Part shown: one piece after another, positions 37,091-45,603 of the stretch | How the letters are laid out: every line of letters starts with the position of its first letter | How positions within the stretch are numbered: position 1 is the first letter of the stretch | Notes under the pieces: model-generated | What the model was told of the DNA's origin: nothing | What the model saw: the letters and a program-made list of their open reading frames with translations, nothing else | Databases searched by the model: none | Position numbers and translations under genes: made by a program | Source of the DNA: an uncultured Lachnospiraceae bacterium | GTDB lineage: Bacteria; Bacillota; Clostridia; Lachnospirales; Lachnospiraceae | NCBI GenBank assembly: GCA_902476265.1 | Contig: CABSCP010000001.1 | Location: 62,001 to 126,000 of the forward strand | DNA length: 64,000 nt | Direction: 5' to 3'

Positions 37091-38110
37091 ATGGAAACAT
37101 TTTCATTTGTAAAACATGCCCGGTTAATGGGACGGTTTGACTGCCAAAACCCGGAGACTCCGGTGGCGGCATGGGTGAACAGTGCTGTATTCCTTACCTT
37201 TGAAGGGGAGGAAATCTGGATGCGCGCGGAGGATTCCGATGGAGAAGACTACCTTGAAATCATTCTGGACGGTGTGGCCCGTAATTGGATTGGACTGAAA
37301 AAAGGAGTCGGGGATTATCGGATAGAGGCGGAAGTACCCGAAGGAATTCATACGCTGGAAATCCATAAACGGACGGAACTTTTGATGGGGCGGGTTACTT
37401 TCCTGAATTTCTATCTTCCAAAGGGGGGACAGTTCCTGGATCCGCCTGAGGCCCATGGTTTAAGACTGGAGTATTTCGGCGATTCCATCACAAACGGCTG
37501 TGGAAACGGACACCCTCACGAAGTGGCTCATGCGCCGGCGCTGGATAACGGATATATGTCATATGCAGGGCTGAGCGCGAGGATGCTTTCAGCGGAATAT
37601 CATACGATCGCTATTTCCGGCATAGGCATACTGCAGGACGCTATGGGCAATATTAACGGACTGCCGCCGCATTTTCACGGAGTGCACGGATTTGACACAC
37701 CGGATTGGGATTTTTCCCAATATATTGCGGATGGAGTTATCATCAATCTGGGACAGAATGATTATTCCAACCCGATTTCGGATGATCTGTATGTGGAAAA
37801 ATATATTGCATTTATAGAAGATATTCTGCAGCAATATCCGCAGGCTTATGTTTTCTGCTGTGTCGGGACTATGAATAATAATTATCTGCCCAGTGTAGAA
37901 CGTGTCACCGGTCACTTCCGGGCACTGGGAAATGAGAAAGTCTTTCTTGTTGATCTGGGACTGATCATACCGGAGGTTGAAGGCTGGGGCGGCGGTTTCC
38001 ATCCGGGATTCCAGACACATTACCGGATGGCTCAGGATCTGGCGGGCTTTATTTCTGAGAAAACCGGATGGCCGCTCAGAGAACGTCCGGTAATTGCGAC
38101 AAAATGCTGA
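37091..38110 (+). CDS. CE2-like SGNH carbohydrate esterase
   Basis: A 339-residue cytoplasmic hydrolase. A beta-sandwich jelly-roll (about 1-120) precedes an SGNH domain with block I EYFGDSITNGCG (nucleophile Ser132), block III INLGQND (218-224) and the catalytic His304 in GGFHPGFQTH. This two-domain order is that of CE2 acetyl esterases, which remove acetyl groups from oligosaccharides. The ATG follows the GH38-like stop directly (TAAATG), with GTGGAGGA as RBS, so the genes are coupled. No signal peptide, so it acts after uptake. The gene at 27228 is a truncated relative. Confidence 0.88.
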   Translation: METFSFVKHARLMGRFDCQNPETPVAAWVNSAVFLTFEGEEIWMRAEDSDGEDYLEIILDGVARNWIGLKKGVGDYRIEAEVPEGIHTLEIHKRTELLMGRVTFLNFYLPKGGQFLDPPEAHGLRLEYFGDSITNGCGNGHPHEVAHAPALDNGYMSYAGLSARMLSAEYHTIAISGIGILQDAMGNINGLPPHFHGVHGFDTPDWDFSQYIADGVIINLGQNDYSNPISDDLYVEKYIAFIEDILQQYPQAYVFCCVGTMNNNYLPSVERVTGHFRALGNEKVFLVDLGLIIPEVEGWGGGFHPGFQTHYRMAQDLAGFISEKTGWPLRERPVIATKC

Positions 38111-38117
38111 TCAGGGC

Positions 38118-38302
38118 GGTGAGCGAGCTCCCCATCTGGTTCTCAGTCTTTTCCCAACGCGCATGAAACAAGCGGGGTCCGCAGCGCCCAAGCTCGAAAG
38201 GCTGCCGCCTTCCTCGCTTTGCGGCATTCGCCGCATGTCCCAAAAGCCTTGAGAACCATCTGGTGAGCGAGCTCCCCATCTGGTTCCCAATACTTTTGGG
38301 AC
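38118..38302. repeat. Intergenic repeat with direct and inverted copies
   Basis: A 25-bp direct repeat (GGTGAGCGAGCTCCCCATCT followed by GGTTC) occurs at 38118-38142 and 38262-38286. The second copy lies inside an inverted repeat whose arms are GTCCCAAAAG (38236-38245) and CTTTTGGGAC (38293-38302), and GAGAACCA (38251-38258) also pairs with TGGTTCTC at the first copy. GC content is higher than the flanks. No coding sequence was recognised. It resembles a dispersed palindromic intergenic element rather than a single gene's terminator. The gap 38111-38457 otherwise holds only the terminator that follows. Confidence 0.6.
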
Positions 38303-38333
38303 GCGCTGCTCAAAGATAGTAAAAAATCAAAAT

Positions 38334-38387
38334 AAATAGGAGAATTTCAACATGCTTGTCAGGTTGTAGTTCTCCTTATTTTTTTAT
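38334..38387 (+). terminator. Rho-independent terminator upstream of pullulanase
   Basis: AAATAGGAGAA pairs with TTCTCCTTATTT around a loop that holds a smaller CAAC/GTTG pairing, followed by seven T residues. It ends transcription from the glycan operon before the pullulanase gene. Confidence 0.7.
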
Positions 38388-38457
38388 AAAATAGAATGGA
38401 AACAGAGCTGCGGACGGATGAGAAGTGAGACGGCAGCGGTTAGGGAGGTTGTTGAAA

Positions 38458-40491
38458 ATGGATGATCTTGCGGTGAAGAAGGAGCCGGAAGAGTGGCGGG
38501 AGCTGTTTTCCTCCAAAGAGTTTGAAGAGGAATATTTTTATGATGGCGGTGATCTGGGAGCGGTTTATGATGCGGACAGAACAGAGTTTGCGGTTTGGGC
38601 CCCCACGGCCGAAAGGGTGGAACTGCTTTTATACAGCACCGGAAGCGACAATGAAGAGGGCGCAGAGCACTTGGGCAGGCTTCCCTTGGAAAAAGGGGAA
38701 AAGGGTGTCTGGCGCAGGTCGGTAAAAGGAAATCTGGCCGGCGTTTATTATACATTTCTGGTGACGGCAGACGGGGAGACGAAAGAAACAGCGGATATTT
38801 ATGCAAAGGCAGCAGGCGTGAACGGGCAGCGCAGTATGGTGGTGGATTTAAAGGCGGCTGAGCCGGAAGGCTGGGAGAAGGAACATGACAGGCTGCTTTT
38901 TGAAAAGCATCCGAAGAGCCCGGTGATCTGGGAAGTTCATGTGAAGGACTTTTCCAATGATGCGCACAGCGGCGTGCCGGAAGCATTCCGCGGGAAGTTC
39001 AAGGCATTTACCTGCGAAGAAACAGGGCTGGACGGGGATTTATCCAAACCTACCTGTGTTTCCTGGCTGAAAAAAATGGGAATTACCCATGTCCATATTT
39101 TACCCATGTATGATTATGGCTCAGTGGACGAAGCGGGAGAGGCCGGACAGTTTAACTGGGGCTATGATCCGGTGAATTATAATGTGCCGGAAGGGTCCTA
39201 TTCCACAGATCCTTTCCGTGGAGAGGTGCGCATCCGGGAGTGCAGGGAAATGATACAGGCGCTGCATCAGGCGGGCATCCGGGTGGTGATGGATGTGGTT
39301 TATAATCATACATACAGCGTGGATTCCTGGTTTCAGCGGACAGTGCCTTACTATTATTACAGGCAGAATGCGGACGGCAGTTTTTCCAACGGTTCGGTAT
39401 GCGGCAATGATACGGCAAGCGAACGGCTGATGTACCGGAAGTATATGGTGGATTCGGTCCTTTACTGGGCCCGGGAATATCATTTGGACGGCTTTCGGTT
39501 TGACCTGATGGGACTGCATGATGTGGAAACCATGAACGCGGTCCGCAGGGCGTTAAACGGACTGCCCGGCGGGGAAAATATCCTGATGTACGGGGAACCC
39601 TGGGCAGGAGGGCCCACCGCCATGCAGGAAGGGAAGGTGCAGGCGGTGAAGGCAAACGCTGCGCTGCTGGAGGAGGGAATCGCCTTTTTCAATGATGATA
39701 CCAGGGACGCCATCAAAGGCAGCGTATTTTTTGCGGAAAAGCCGGGATTTGTGAACGGGAAACCCGGAATGGAAGAACAGATCCGGTCCTCTGTTCTGGC
39801 CTGGTGTGACGGAAAAGGCGGGTATCAGCCTCATTCCCCCCGACAGGTGCTGTCCTATGTTTCCGCCCACGACAACTACACCCTGTGGGATAAACTGCTA
39901 TACACCCGGGATAAGGAACCTTATTTTTACCGGAAGGATGCAGAAATCCTGGCGCAGAACCGGCTGGCGGCGGGCATTTATTTCACCTGTCTGGGAATCC
40001 CGTTTCTGCAGGCCGGGGAAGAAGGGGCGCGCACGAAGCGGGGCGTGGGAGACAGCTATCGTTCCGCAGCGTCCTTAAATCAGCTGGACTGGAAGAGAAT
40101 ATATGAAAACCGGGAGCTGGCAGATTTCTATGCCGGACTGATCGCGCTGAGGCAGCATTTTGACGGATACAGGGAACAGGAAGCAGAGACGCTTTCCCGG
40201 ATCTCTTTCCTGGATGTCCCCCCGGGGACCGTGGCATTCCGATTTGCAAAAGGCGCTGCAACAGAGCGGGAAGAAGGCAGTATCGGTAAAAAGGAGAACT
40301 GGTGGGAAGAACTTCTGGTAATTTATCATGCGGGGCCGGGCAGTGAGAAAATAATGCTGCCGGAAGGAAACTGGCAGTTGATAACAGACGGAACAAAGTT
40401 TAAAATGGAGAAAGACGGCAGACTGTGTCCGCTTGCAGAAATGCGGGAGGAAGTGACGGCTGCCAAAGGGATTATAATCTTAGGAAAATGA
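38458..40491 (+). CDS. pulA: Type I pullulanase (GH13_14)
   Basis: A 677-residue cytoplasmic enzyme that hydrolyses alpha-1,6 bonds in pullulan, amylopectin and limit dextrins. An N-terminal beta domain (about 35-130) leads to the GH13 barrel with FNWGYDPVNYN, the type I pullulanase hallmark, VVYNHT, nucleophile Asp349 in GFRFDLMG, acid/base Glu380 in YGEPWAGG and SAHDN. The ATG at 38458 is preceded by GGGAGG; an upstream GTG in the same frame is less likely. It is followed by malQ and GH31 genes, giving a debranch, transfer and hydrolyse series for alpha-glucans. Confidence 0.95.
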   Translation: MDDLAVKKEPEEWRELFSSKEFEEEYFYDGGDLGAVYDADRTEFAVWAPTAERVELLLYSTGSDNEEGAEHLGRLPLEKGEKGVWRRSVKGNLAGVYYTFLVTADGETKETADIYAKAAGVNGQRSMVVDLKAAEPEGWEKEHDRLLFEKHPKSPVIWEVHVKDFSNDAHSGVPEAFRGKFKAFTCEETGLDGDLSKPTCVSWLKKMGITHVHILPMYDYGSVDEAGEAGQFNWGYDPVNYNVPEGSYSTDPFRGEVRIRECREMIQALHQAGIRVVMDVVYNHTYSVDSWFQRTVPYYYYRQNADGSFSNGSVCGNDTASERLMYRKYMVDSVLYWAREYHLDGFRFDLMGLHDVETMNAVRRALNGLPGGENILMYGEPWAGGPTAMQEGKVQAVKANAALLEEGIAFFNDDTRDAIKGSVFFAEKPGFVNGKPGMEEQIRSSVLAWCDGKGGYQPHSPRQVLSYVSAHDNYTLWDKLLYTRDKEPYFYRKDAEILAQNRLAAGIYFTCLGIPFLQAGEEGARTKRGVGDSYRSAASLNQLDWKRIYENRELADFYAGLIALRQHFDGYREQEAETLSRISFLDVPPGTVAFRFAKGAATEREEGSIGKKENWWEELLVIYHAGPGSEKIMLPEGNWQLITDGTKFKMEKDGRLCPLAEMREEVTAAKGIIILGK

Positions 40492-40505
40492 GAGGGTATT
40501 GACAG

Positions 40506-41999
40506 ATGAGAGCGAGCGGCATTTTGCTTCCTGTATTCAGCATTCCGTCCCCCCATGGGATCGGATGTTTTTCAAAGGAAGCGTATCAATGGATTGATTT
40601 TTTAGTAAAAGCGGGACAGCAGTACTGGCAGATTCTTCCGCTGGGGCCTACCAGCTTTGGGGATTCACCCTACCAGTCCTTTTCCACATTTGCGGGGAAT
40701 CCCTATTTTATAGACCTGGAGGCGCTGGTGAAGGCTAAGTTTCTGACCAGAAAAGAACTGAAGGCCTGTGACTGCGGTTCGAATGAAAGAGATATTGATT
40801 ACGGGAAACTTTATGTCAATCGTATGGCGCTGTTAAAGAAGGCATTTGCGCGCAGCCTGAAAGTGGAGGATCCCGATTTTGAAGCCTTCCGGAAGGAAAA
40901 CGGCTGGTGGCTGGAGGACTATGCCCTGTTCATGGCTGTGAAGGATATTTTTAAGGGCGCCAGCTGGGATCAATGGGCGGAGGATATCCGTTACCGCTGG
41001 GATAATGCCATGGGCTATTACAGGAGCAATTATGCAGAGGAGATCAGCTTTTATGCCTGGCTGCAGTACCTTTTTGCACAGCAGTGGAAGGCCCTGAAGG
41101 CTTATGCCAACGAAAAGGGCATCCGCATCATCGGGGACATCCCGATTTATGTGGCCTATGACAGCGCGGATGTTTGGGCCCATCCGGAACTGTTCCAGCT
41201 GGACAGTGAAAGAAAGCCTACGGCGGTTGCGGGATGCCCGCCGGACGGTTTTTCGGCGGACGGACAGCTCTGGGGCAATCCTCTTTACCGCTGGGATTAT
41301 CACAGGAATACGGGATATGACTGGTGGGTGCAGCGCATTGACTCCTGTTTTGCGCTCTACGATGTGGTGCGGATCGACCATTTCCGCGGTTTTGACGAAT
41401 ATTATTCCATTCCGGCAGGGGATAAGACGGCGGTGAACGGGCACTGGGAAAAAGGGCCCGGCATCGATCTGTTCCATGTGCTGAAGAAAAGGCTGGGAGA
41501 AAAGGATATCATTGCCGAGGATCTGGGGTACATGACCGACAGCGTGCGCCGGATGGTGAAGGAAAGCGGCTACCCCAACATGAAGGTGCTGGAGTTCGCG
41601 TTTGATTCCCGGGATTCCAGCGGGGCGGGCGATTATCTACCTCACAATTACGGGACAAACTGCGTGGCTTATACCGGAACCCACGATAATGAGACGATTT
41701 TAGGCTGGCTGTCCAGCATCAAAAAGAGCGAGAAAAACATGGTGCGCACTTATTTGAACAGAATGATTGAGCCGGATGAAGTGCTGGCTTCGGAGCTGGT
41801 GCGCACGGCGGTGGCATCCGTGGCGAAGATGTGCATCATCCCCATTCAGGATTATCTGCTTCTGGATAATCAGGCCCGCATCAATTTCCCGTCCACGCTG
41901 GGAACCAACTGGCGCTGGCGGCTGACAAAAGAGGATCTTACAAAGGAACTGGCGCGTGAGATTAGAAAGCTGAACCGGACCTACGGAAGAGTGGGATGA
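40506..41999 (+). CDS. malQ: 4-alpha-glucanotransferase (amylomaltase, GH77)
   Basis: A 497-residue cytoplasmic enzyme that transfers alpha-1,4-glucan chains between maltodextrins. It begins with the family signature RASGILLPVFSIPSPHGIG and WQILPLGPTSFGDSPYQS. Catalytic residues are Asp291 in VRIDHFRGF and Glu338 in IIAEDLG, with TGTHDNETI near residue 393. Starts 14 bp after pullulanase with only a weak AGAGGG as ribosome binding site, so coupling to pulA is likely. Length fits the family. Confidence 0.97.
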   Translation: MRASGILLPVFSIPSPHGIGCFSKEAYQWIDFLVKAGQQYWQILPLGPTSFGDSPYQSFSTFAGNPYFIDLEALVKAKFLTRKELKACDCGSNERDIDYGKLYVNRMALLKKAFARSLKVEDPDFEAFRKENGWWLEDYALFMAVKDIFKGASWDQWAEDIRYRWDNAMGYYRSNYAEEISFYAWLQYLFAQQWKALKAYANEKGIRIIGDIPIYVAYDSADVWAHPELFQLDSERKPTAVAGCPPDGFSADGQLWGNPLYRWDYHRNTGYDWWVQRIDSCFALYDVVRIDHFRGFDEYYSIPAGDKTAVNGHWEKGPGIDLFHVLKKRLGEKDIIAEDLGYMTDSVRRMVKESGYPNMKVLEFAFDSRDSSGAGDYLPHNYGTNCVAYTGTHDNETILGWLSSIKKSEKNMVRTYLNRMIEPDEVLASELVRTAVASVAKMCIIPIQDYLLLDNQARINFPSTLGTNWRWRLTKEDLTKELAREIRKLNRTYGRVG

Positions 42000-42046
42000 G
42001 GGATTTGGCGCAATAACAGAAAACAGGAAAGGCAGCAGGAGAAAGT

Positions 42047-44359
42047 ATGGAATTTGGAAAGTTATGTTCCTGGGAGAAGCAGGGGAACCGGATCGTGATC
42101 CGATTTGAAAAAAGAGAGGGCCGGATTGAGGTCATCACCGAGAAAATCATCAATGTTTTCGCGGGCGTGCTGAGTGAAGAGCACCGCTCCAAAGCAATTG
42201 AAGGGGAAAAAGCTGTCCCGGCGCCTTTTACCGTGACCGAACAGGACGGCACGCTGGCTATTTCCACCGGCAGCGTGACGGCGAAGGTATCGGATGATTT
42301 TAAGGTGGATTTTTATGACGGTGAAGGCCGCGTGATCTGCCGTGATTACCGGGGAGCGCGGCAGCCGAGGGCCGGATTGAGCGATGAAATGAAGGCCTTA
42401 AAGGAAGCCGAAGGCCACAGCGTGGAGGAAGAAGGAACAGGCGCCATCGAAGTGGTGAAGCAGATGGAAGGGGACGAAGCCTTTTATGGCCTGGGTGATA
42501 AGACCGGCTTTATGAATAAGCGGGGATATGAGTACGTGATGTGGAATACGGATGATCCGGCTCCTCAGATGGACAATTTTAAGTCCCTGTATAAGTCGAT
42601 CCCGTTTTTTATCACTCTGCGCAAAGATATGGTATTCGGGCTCTTTTTTGATAATTCCTACCGCTCCTGCTTTGACATGGGAAAGGAATCCGACGACTAT
42701 TACTGGTATGGCGTGCAGGACGGCAATCTGGATTATTATCTGATCGCGGGAGAGAGCATGCCGGAGGTGCTTTCCGGCTATACCTATCTGACGGGGACGG
42801 CTCCCGTGCCCCAGAAGTGGACGCTGGGATATCACCAGTGCCGCTGGAGTTATATGAATGAGGAAGAGGTCCGGGGCATTGCCGCAAAGATGCGCAAATA
42901 CGGCATTCCCTGCGATGTGATCCATCTGGACATCGACTATATGGACAATTTCAAGGTCTTCACCTGGACACAGGATAAGAAACGCTATCCCGATCCCGAA
43001 AAGATGATTTCCGACCTGGCGGCGGAAGGCATCAAAATCGTGACCATCATCGATCCCGGCGTAAAGAAAGAAGAGGGGTACGAGGTTTACGACAAAGGTG
43101 TGGAGAAGGGCTATTTTGCGACCACGCCGGAAGGGGAGATTTATGTCAACTGGGTATGGCCGGGAGAGTCGGTGTACCCTGATTTCGGCCGGAAGGAAGT
43201 GCGGGACTGGTGGGGAGAAAACCAGCAGTTTTTGATTGATAAGGGTGTGCGCGGCGTTTGGAACGATATGAACGAGCCCGCAAGCTTCCACGGGGAACTG
43301 CCTCAGGATGTGGTGTTCACCGATGAGGAGGAAAAAGCGGATCACGCCAGAATGCACAATCTCTATGGTCACAACATGGCCAAGGCCACTTACGGCGGCT
43401 TAAAGGAGCGGGACGGCAGAAGGCCTTTTGTGATCACCCGCGCCTGCTATGCCGGGACACAGAAGTACAGCACGGCCTGGACCGGAGACAATCACAGCAT
43501 CTGGGCGCATCTGCAGATGGCGATCCCTCAGCTGTGCAATATGGGGATGAGCGGAATGCCTTTTGTGGGCACCGATGTGGGCGGTTTTGGTTCGGACTGC
43601 ACCAAGGAACTGCTGTGCCGATGGGTGCAGGTGGGAAGCTTTTCCCCTCTGTTTCGGAACCATTCGGCGGTAGGCACCCGTTATCAGGAGCCCTGGCAGT
43701 TTGATGGCGAAACCCTGGAGATTTACCGGAAAGCAGTGGAACTGCGCTACCGCCTGATCCCTTATTACTATGATTTGTTTTTCCGGGGCGAAAAGACCGG
43801 ACTGCCTGTCATGCGCCCGCTGGTATTCCATTATGAAAAGGATGAAACGGCAAAGAACTTAAACGGAGAATTTCTGGTCGGTGAAAATCTGCTGGCTGCG
43901 CCGGTTGTGATTCAGGGCGAGCGGGTGAAATCGGTCTATCTGCCTGCAGGAAACTGGTACGATTACTGGACCGGCGAGAAATTTGAATGTGAAAAAGGCC
44001 GCTGGATTCTGCGGGATGCGCCGCTGGATACCTGTCCGCTCTATGTGAAGGCGGGAACCATCCTGCCCGTCTGGCCGAAACAGAATTATGTGGGGGAAAA
44101 GGATACCGATACCCTGCTGATGCTGGAGGTGTGGCCCGGAGAAGGAAGTTTTGATCATTTCCAGGACGACGGCGAAAGCTTTGCCTATCGGGAGGGCGTT
44201 TACAACCGGTATCACTGTGAACTGACAGCGGACGGTAAGCTGACGGTTTCCGGCGGACACAGCGGCTATGAAAAGAAATATGAAAAGGTGCGGATCTGTT
44301 GTCTCGGACAGATTTCGGAAGCGGAACTGGAAGAGGGCGAATGCAGTTTGCAGCTGTAA
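42047..44359 (+). CDS. GH31 alpha-glucosidase (copy 2)
   Basis: A 770-residue paralogue of the protein at 18030-20345, with the nucleophile at Asp407 (WNDMNEP) and acid/base at Asp481 (WTGDNHSIW), exactly the same numbering as copy 1. It lies 47 bp after malQ with AGGAG before the ATG, so it is probably the last gene of pulA-malQ-GH31. The setting supports an alpha-glucosidase releasing glucose from maltodextrin ends. GC at third positions appears higher than in copy 1, which suggests different histories or expression. Confidence 0.94.
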   Translation: MEFGKLCSWEKQGNRIVIRFEKREGRIEVITEKIINVFAGVLSEEHRSKAIEGEKAVPAPFTVTEQDGTLAISTGSVTAKVSDDFKVDFYDGEGRVICRDYRGARQPRAGLSDEMKALKEAEGHSVEEEGTGAIEVVKQMEGDEAFYGLGDKTGFMNKRGYEYVMWNTDDPAPQMDNFKSLYKSIPFFITLRKDMVFGLFFDNSYRSCFDMGKESDDYYWYGVQDGNLDYYLIAGESMPEVLSGYTYLTGTAPVPQKWTLGYHQCRWSYMNEEEVRGIAAKMRKYGIPCDVIHLDIDYMDNFKVFTWTQDKKRYPDPEKMISDLAAEGIKIVTIIDPGVKKEEGYEVYDKGVEKGYFATTPEGEIYVNWVWPGESVYPDFGRKEVRDWWGENQQFLIDKGVRGVWNDMNEPASFHGELPQDVVFTDEEEKADHARMHNLYGHNMAKATYGGLKERDGRRPFVITRACYAGTQKYSTAWTGDNHSIWAHLQMAIPQLCNMGMSGMPFVGTDVGGFGSDCTKELLCRWVQVGSFSPLFRNHSAVGTRYQEPWQFDGETLEIYRKAVELRYRLIPYYYDLFFRGEKTGLPVMRPLVFHYEKDETAKNLNGEFLVGENLLAAPVVIQGERVKSVYLPAGNWYDYWTGEKFECEKGRWILRDAPLDTCPLYVKAGTILPVWPKQNYVGEKDTDTLLMLEVWPGEGSFDHFQDDGESFAYREGVYNRYHCELTADGKLTVSGGHSGYEKKYEKVRICCLGQISEAELEEGECSLQL

Positions 44360-44421
44360 AAAATGGGCAATTTTTATTCAGACAGACGAAGAGCCGGGAT
44401 GCTATACTGAGATAAAGTTGT

Positions 44422-44446
44422 CGGGGCCAAAAAACTTTTGGCTCCG
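44422..44446 (+). other. Leader hairpin before the AraC/ClpP pair
   Basis: CGGGGCCAAAA and TTTTGGCTCCG form an 11-bp stem with one G-U pair and a three-base loop, 35 bp before the AraC start. There is no T-run; it may be a weak terminator for the preceding operon or a translational control element. Confidence 0.4.
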
Positions 44447-44480
44447 GCTTCATCTATAAAAAGGAAAGAGGCATAACAGT

Positions 44481-44894
44481 ATGGGAAATCGTTCGGCGGT
44501 GAAAAAGGTGCTGGCGTATATTGAAGATAATCTGGATGCGGATCTGACGTTGGAAAAGATCGCGAAGGAACTCAACTATTCCCGGTTTTATATCGCCAGG
44601 GAATTTGTTGATCAAACGGGCTGCACCGTCTATAAATACATTCAGGGAAGGCGGCTGACAAAAGCCGCGCAAAAGCTGACGGATTCCGGCCAGCCTATCA
44701 TTGAGATCGCCTATGAGGCCCGTTACGGTTCCCAGCAGGCCTTTACACTGGCATTTCGGAAGCTGTACGGCTGTACGCCTCAGGAATACCGGAACAGAGG
44801 CGTTTTTTCTCCGAAGCAGAACGTGATCACGCTGCGCCTTTGTACCTCCTGTTCCAACTGTGAAAGACAGAAAGGGGGCAGGATGGCGGCATGA
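44481..44894 (+). CDS. Small AraC/XylS-family regulator (HTH only)
   Basis: A 137-residue DNA-binding protein consisting of little more than the double helix-turn-helix of AraC proteins (about 8-108; LTLEKIAKELNYSRFYIAREF and IIEIAYEARYGSQQAFTLAFRKLYGCTPQEYR in two parts), as in MarA/SoxS/Rob. There is no sensor domain. The tail is unusual in holding CTSCSNC, which could bind metal or respond to redox. Its stop overlaps the clpP start (ATGA), so the two are translated together. AAAGGAAAGAGG precedes the start. Targets unknown. Confidence 0.85.
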   Translation: MGNRSAVKKVLAYIEDNLDADLTLEKIAKELNYSRFYIAREFVDQTGCTVYKYIQGRRLTKAAQKLTDSGQPIIEIAYEARYGSQQAFTLAFRKLYGCTPQEYRNRGVFSPKQNVITLRLCTSCSNCERQKGGRMAA

Positions 44895-45484
44895 GCACAT
44901 TCGTTCCTTATGTGGTAGAACAGACGACACAGGGAGAAAGAAGCTCCGACATTTTTTCCCGCCTGCTGTCTGACAGGATTGTGATTCTGGGAAGTGAAGT
45001 GGACGATGTTTCTGCCCAACTTGTGGTGGCCCAGCTGCTGTTTCTGGAGTCACAGGATCCGGAAAAGGATATCCAGCTTTATATCAACAGCCCCGGCGGC
45101 TCCATCACGGCAGGCTTTGCCATTTATGATACCATGCAGTACATCAAATGCGATGTGGCAACCATCTGCACCGGGCTGGCGGCCAGCTTCGGCGCATTTC
45201 TGCTGGCAGGCGGCGCAAAGGGAAAACGGATGGCGCTGCCGAACTCGGAAATCATGATCCATCAGGTGGCGGTGGGCGGAAACGGCGTACAGGGCCAGGC
45301 CACCGATATCCGGATCATGTCGGAACACATTCAGGAAAGCAAACGGAAGTTAAACCGTATTCTGGCGGAAAACACCGGAAAGACGGAGGAAGAAATCGAG
45401 GCCGCTGCGGAGAGGGATCACTGGATGTCCGCACAGGAAGCGCTGGATTTCGGACTAATTGATCAGATACTGGAAAAAAGATAA
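44891..45484 (+). CDS. clpP: ClpP-family serine protease subunit
   Basis: A 197-residue Clp protease subunit. The triad is intact: Ser99 (in TGLAASFGAF, where most ClpP have GQAASMGA), His124 (MIHQ) and Asp176 (ERDHWMSA). INSPGGSITAGFAIYDTM is conserved. It is coupled to a small AraC-type regulator by an ATGA overlap and has no clpX neighbour, so it is probably a second ClpP beside the housekeeping clpP-clpX locus. The altered residues around the serine support a paralogue. It would assemble into rings with a Clp ATPase elsewhere. Confidence 0.93.
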   Translation: MSTFVPYVVEQTTQGERSSDIFSRLLSDRIVILGSEVDDVSAQLVVAQLLFLESQDPEKDIQLYINSPGGSITAGFAIYDTMQYIKCDVATICTGLAASFGAFLLAGGAKGKRMALPNSEIMIHQVAVGGNGVQGQATDIRIMSEHIQESKRKLNRILAENTGKTEEEIEAAAERDHWMSAQEALDFGLIDQILEKR

Positions 45485-45493
45485 AAAGGAATA

Positions 45494-45541
45494 AGCTGCC
45501 GTCCGGGCCAAAAAATATTTGACCGGACGGCAGCTGTTTTT
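45494..45541 (+). terminator. Rho-independent terminator after clpP
   Basis: AGCTGCCGTCCGG pairs perfectly with CCGGACGGCAGCT across a 16-base loop, followed by five T residues. A second weaker hairpin with a T-run (about 45585-45616) runs into the convergent regulator's last codons. Confidence 0.9.
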
Positions 45542-45603
45542 GTTTCATGATCATAATTGGAGACTTCGGCACTCGCACTCGGCGCGAGTGTGCGCTAAAA
45601 CGC

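Noticed and set aside
38118..38286. Possible CRISPR repeat pair
   Set aside because: There are only two copies, about 144 bp apart, with palindromic surroundings and no cas genes. It is not a CRISPR array.
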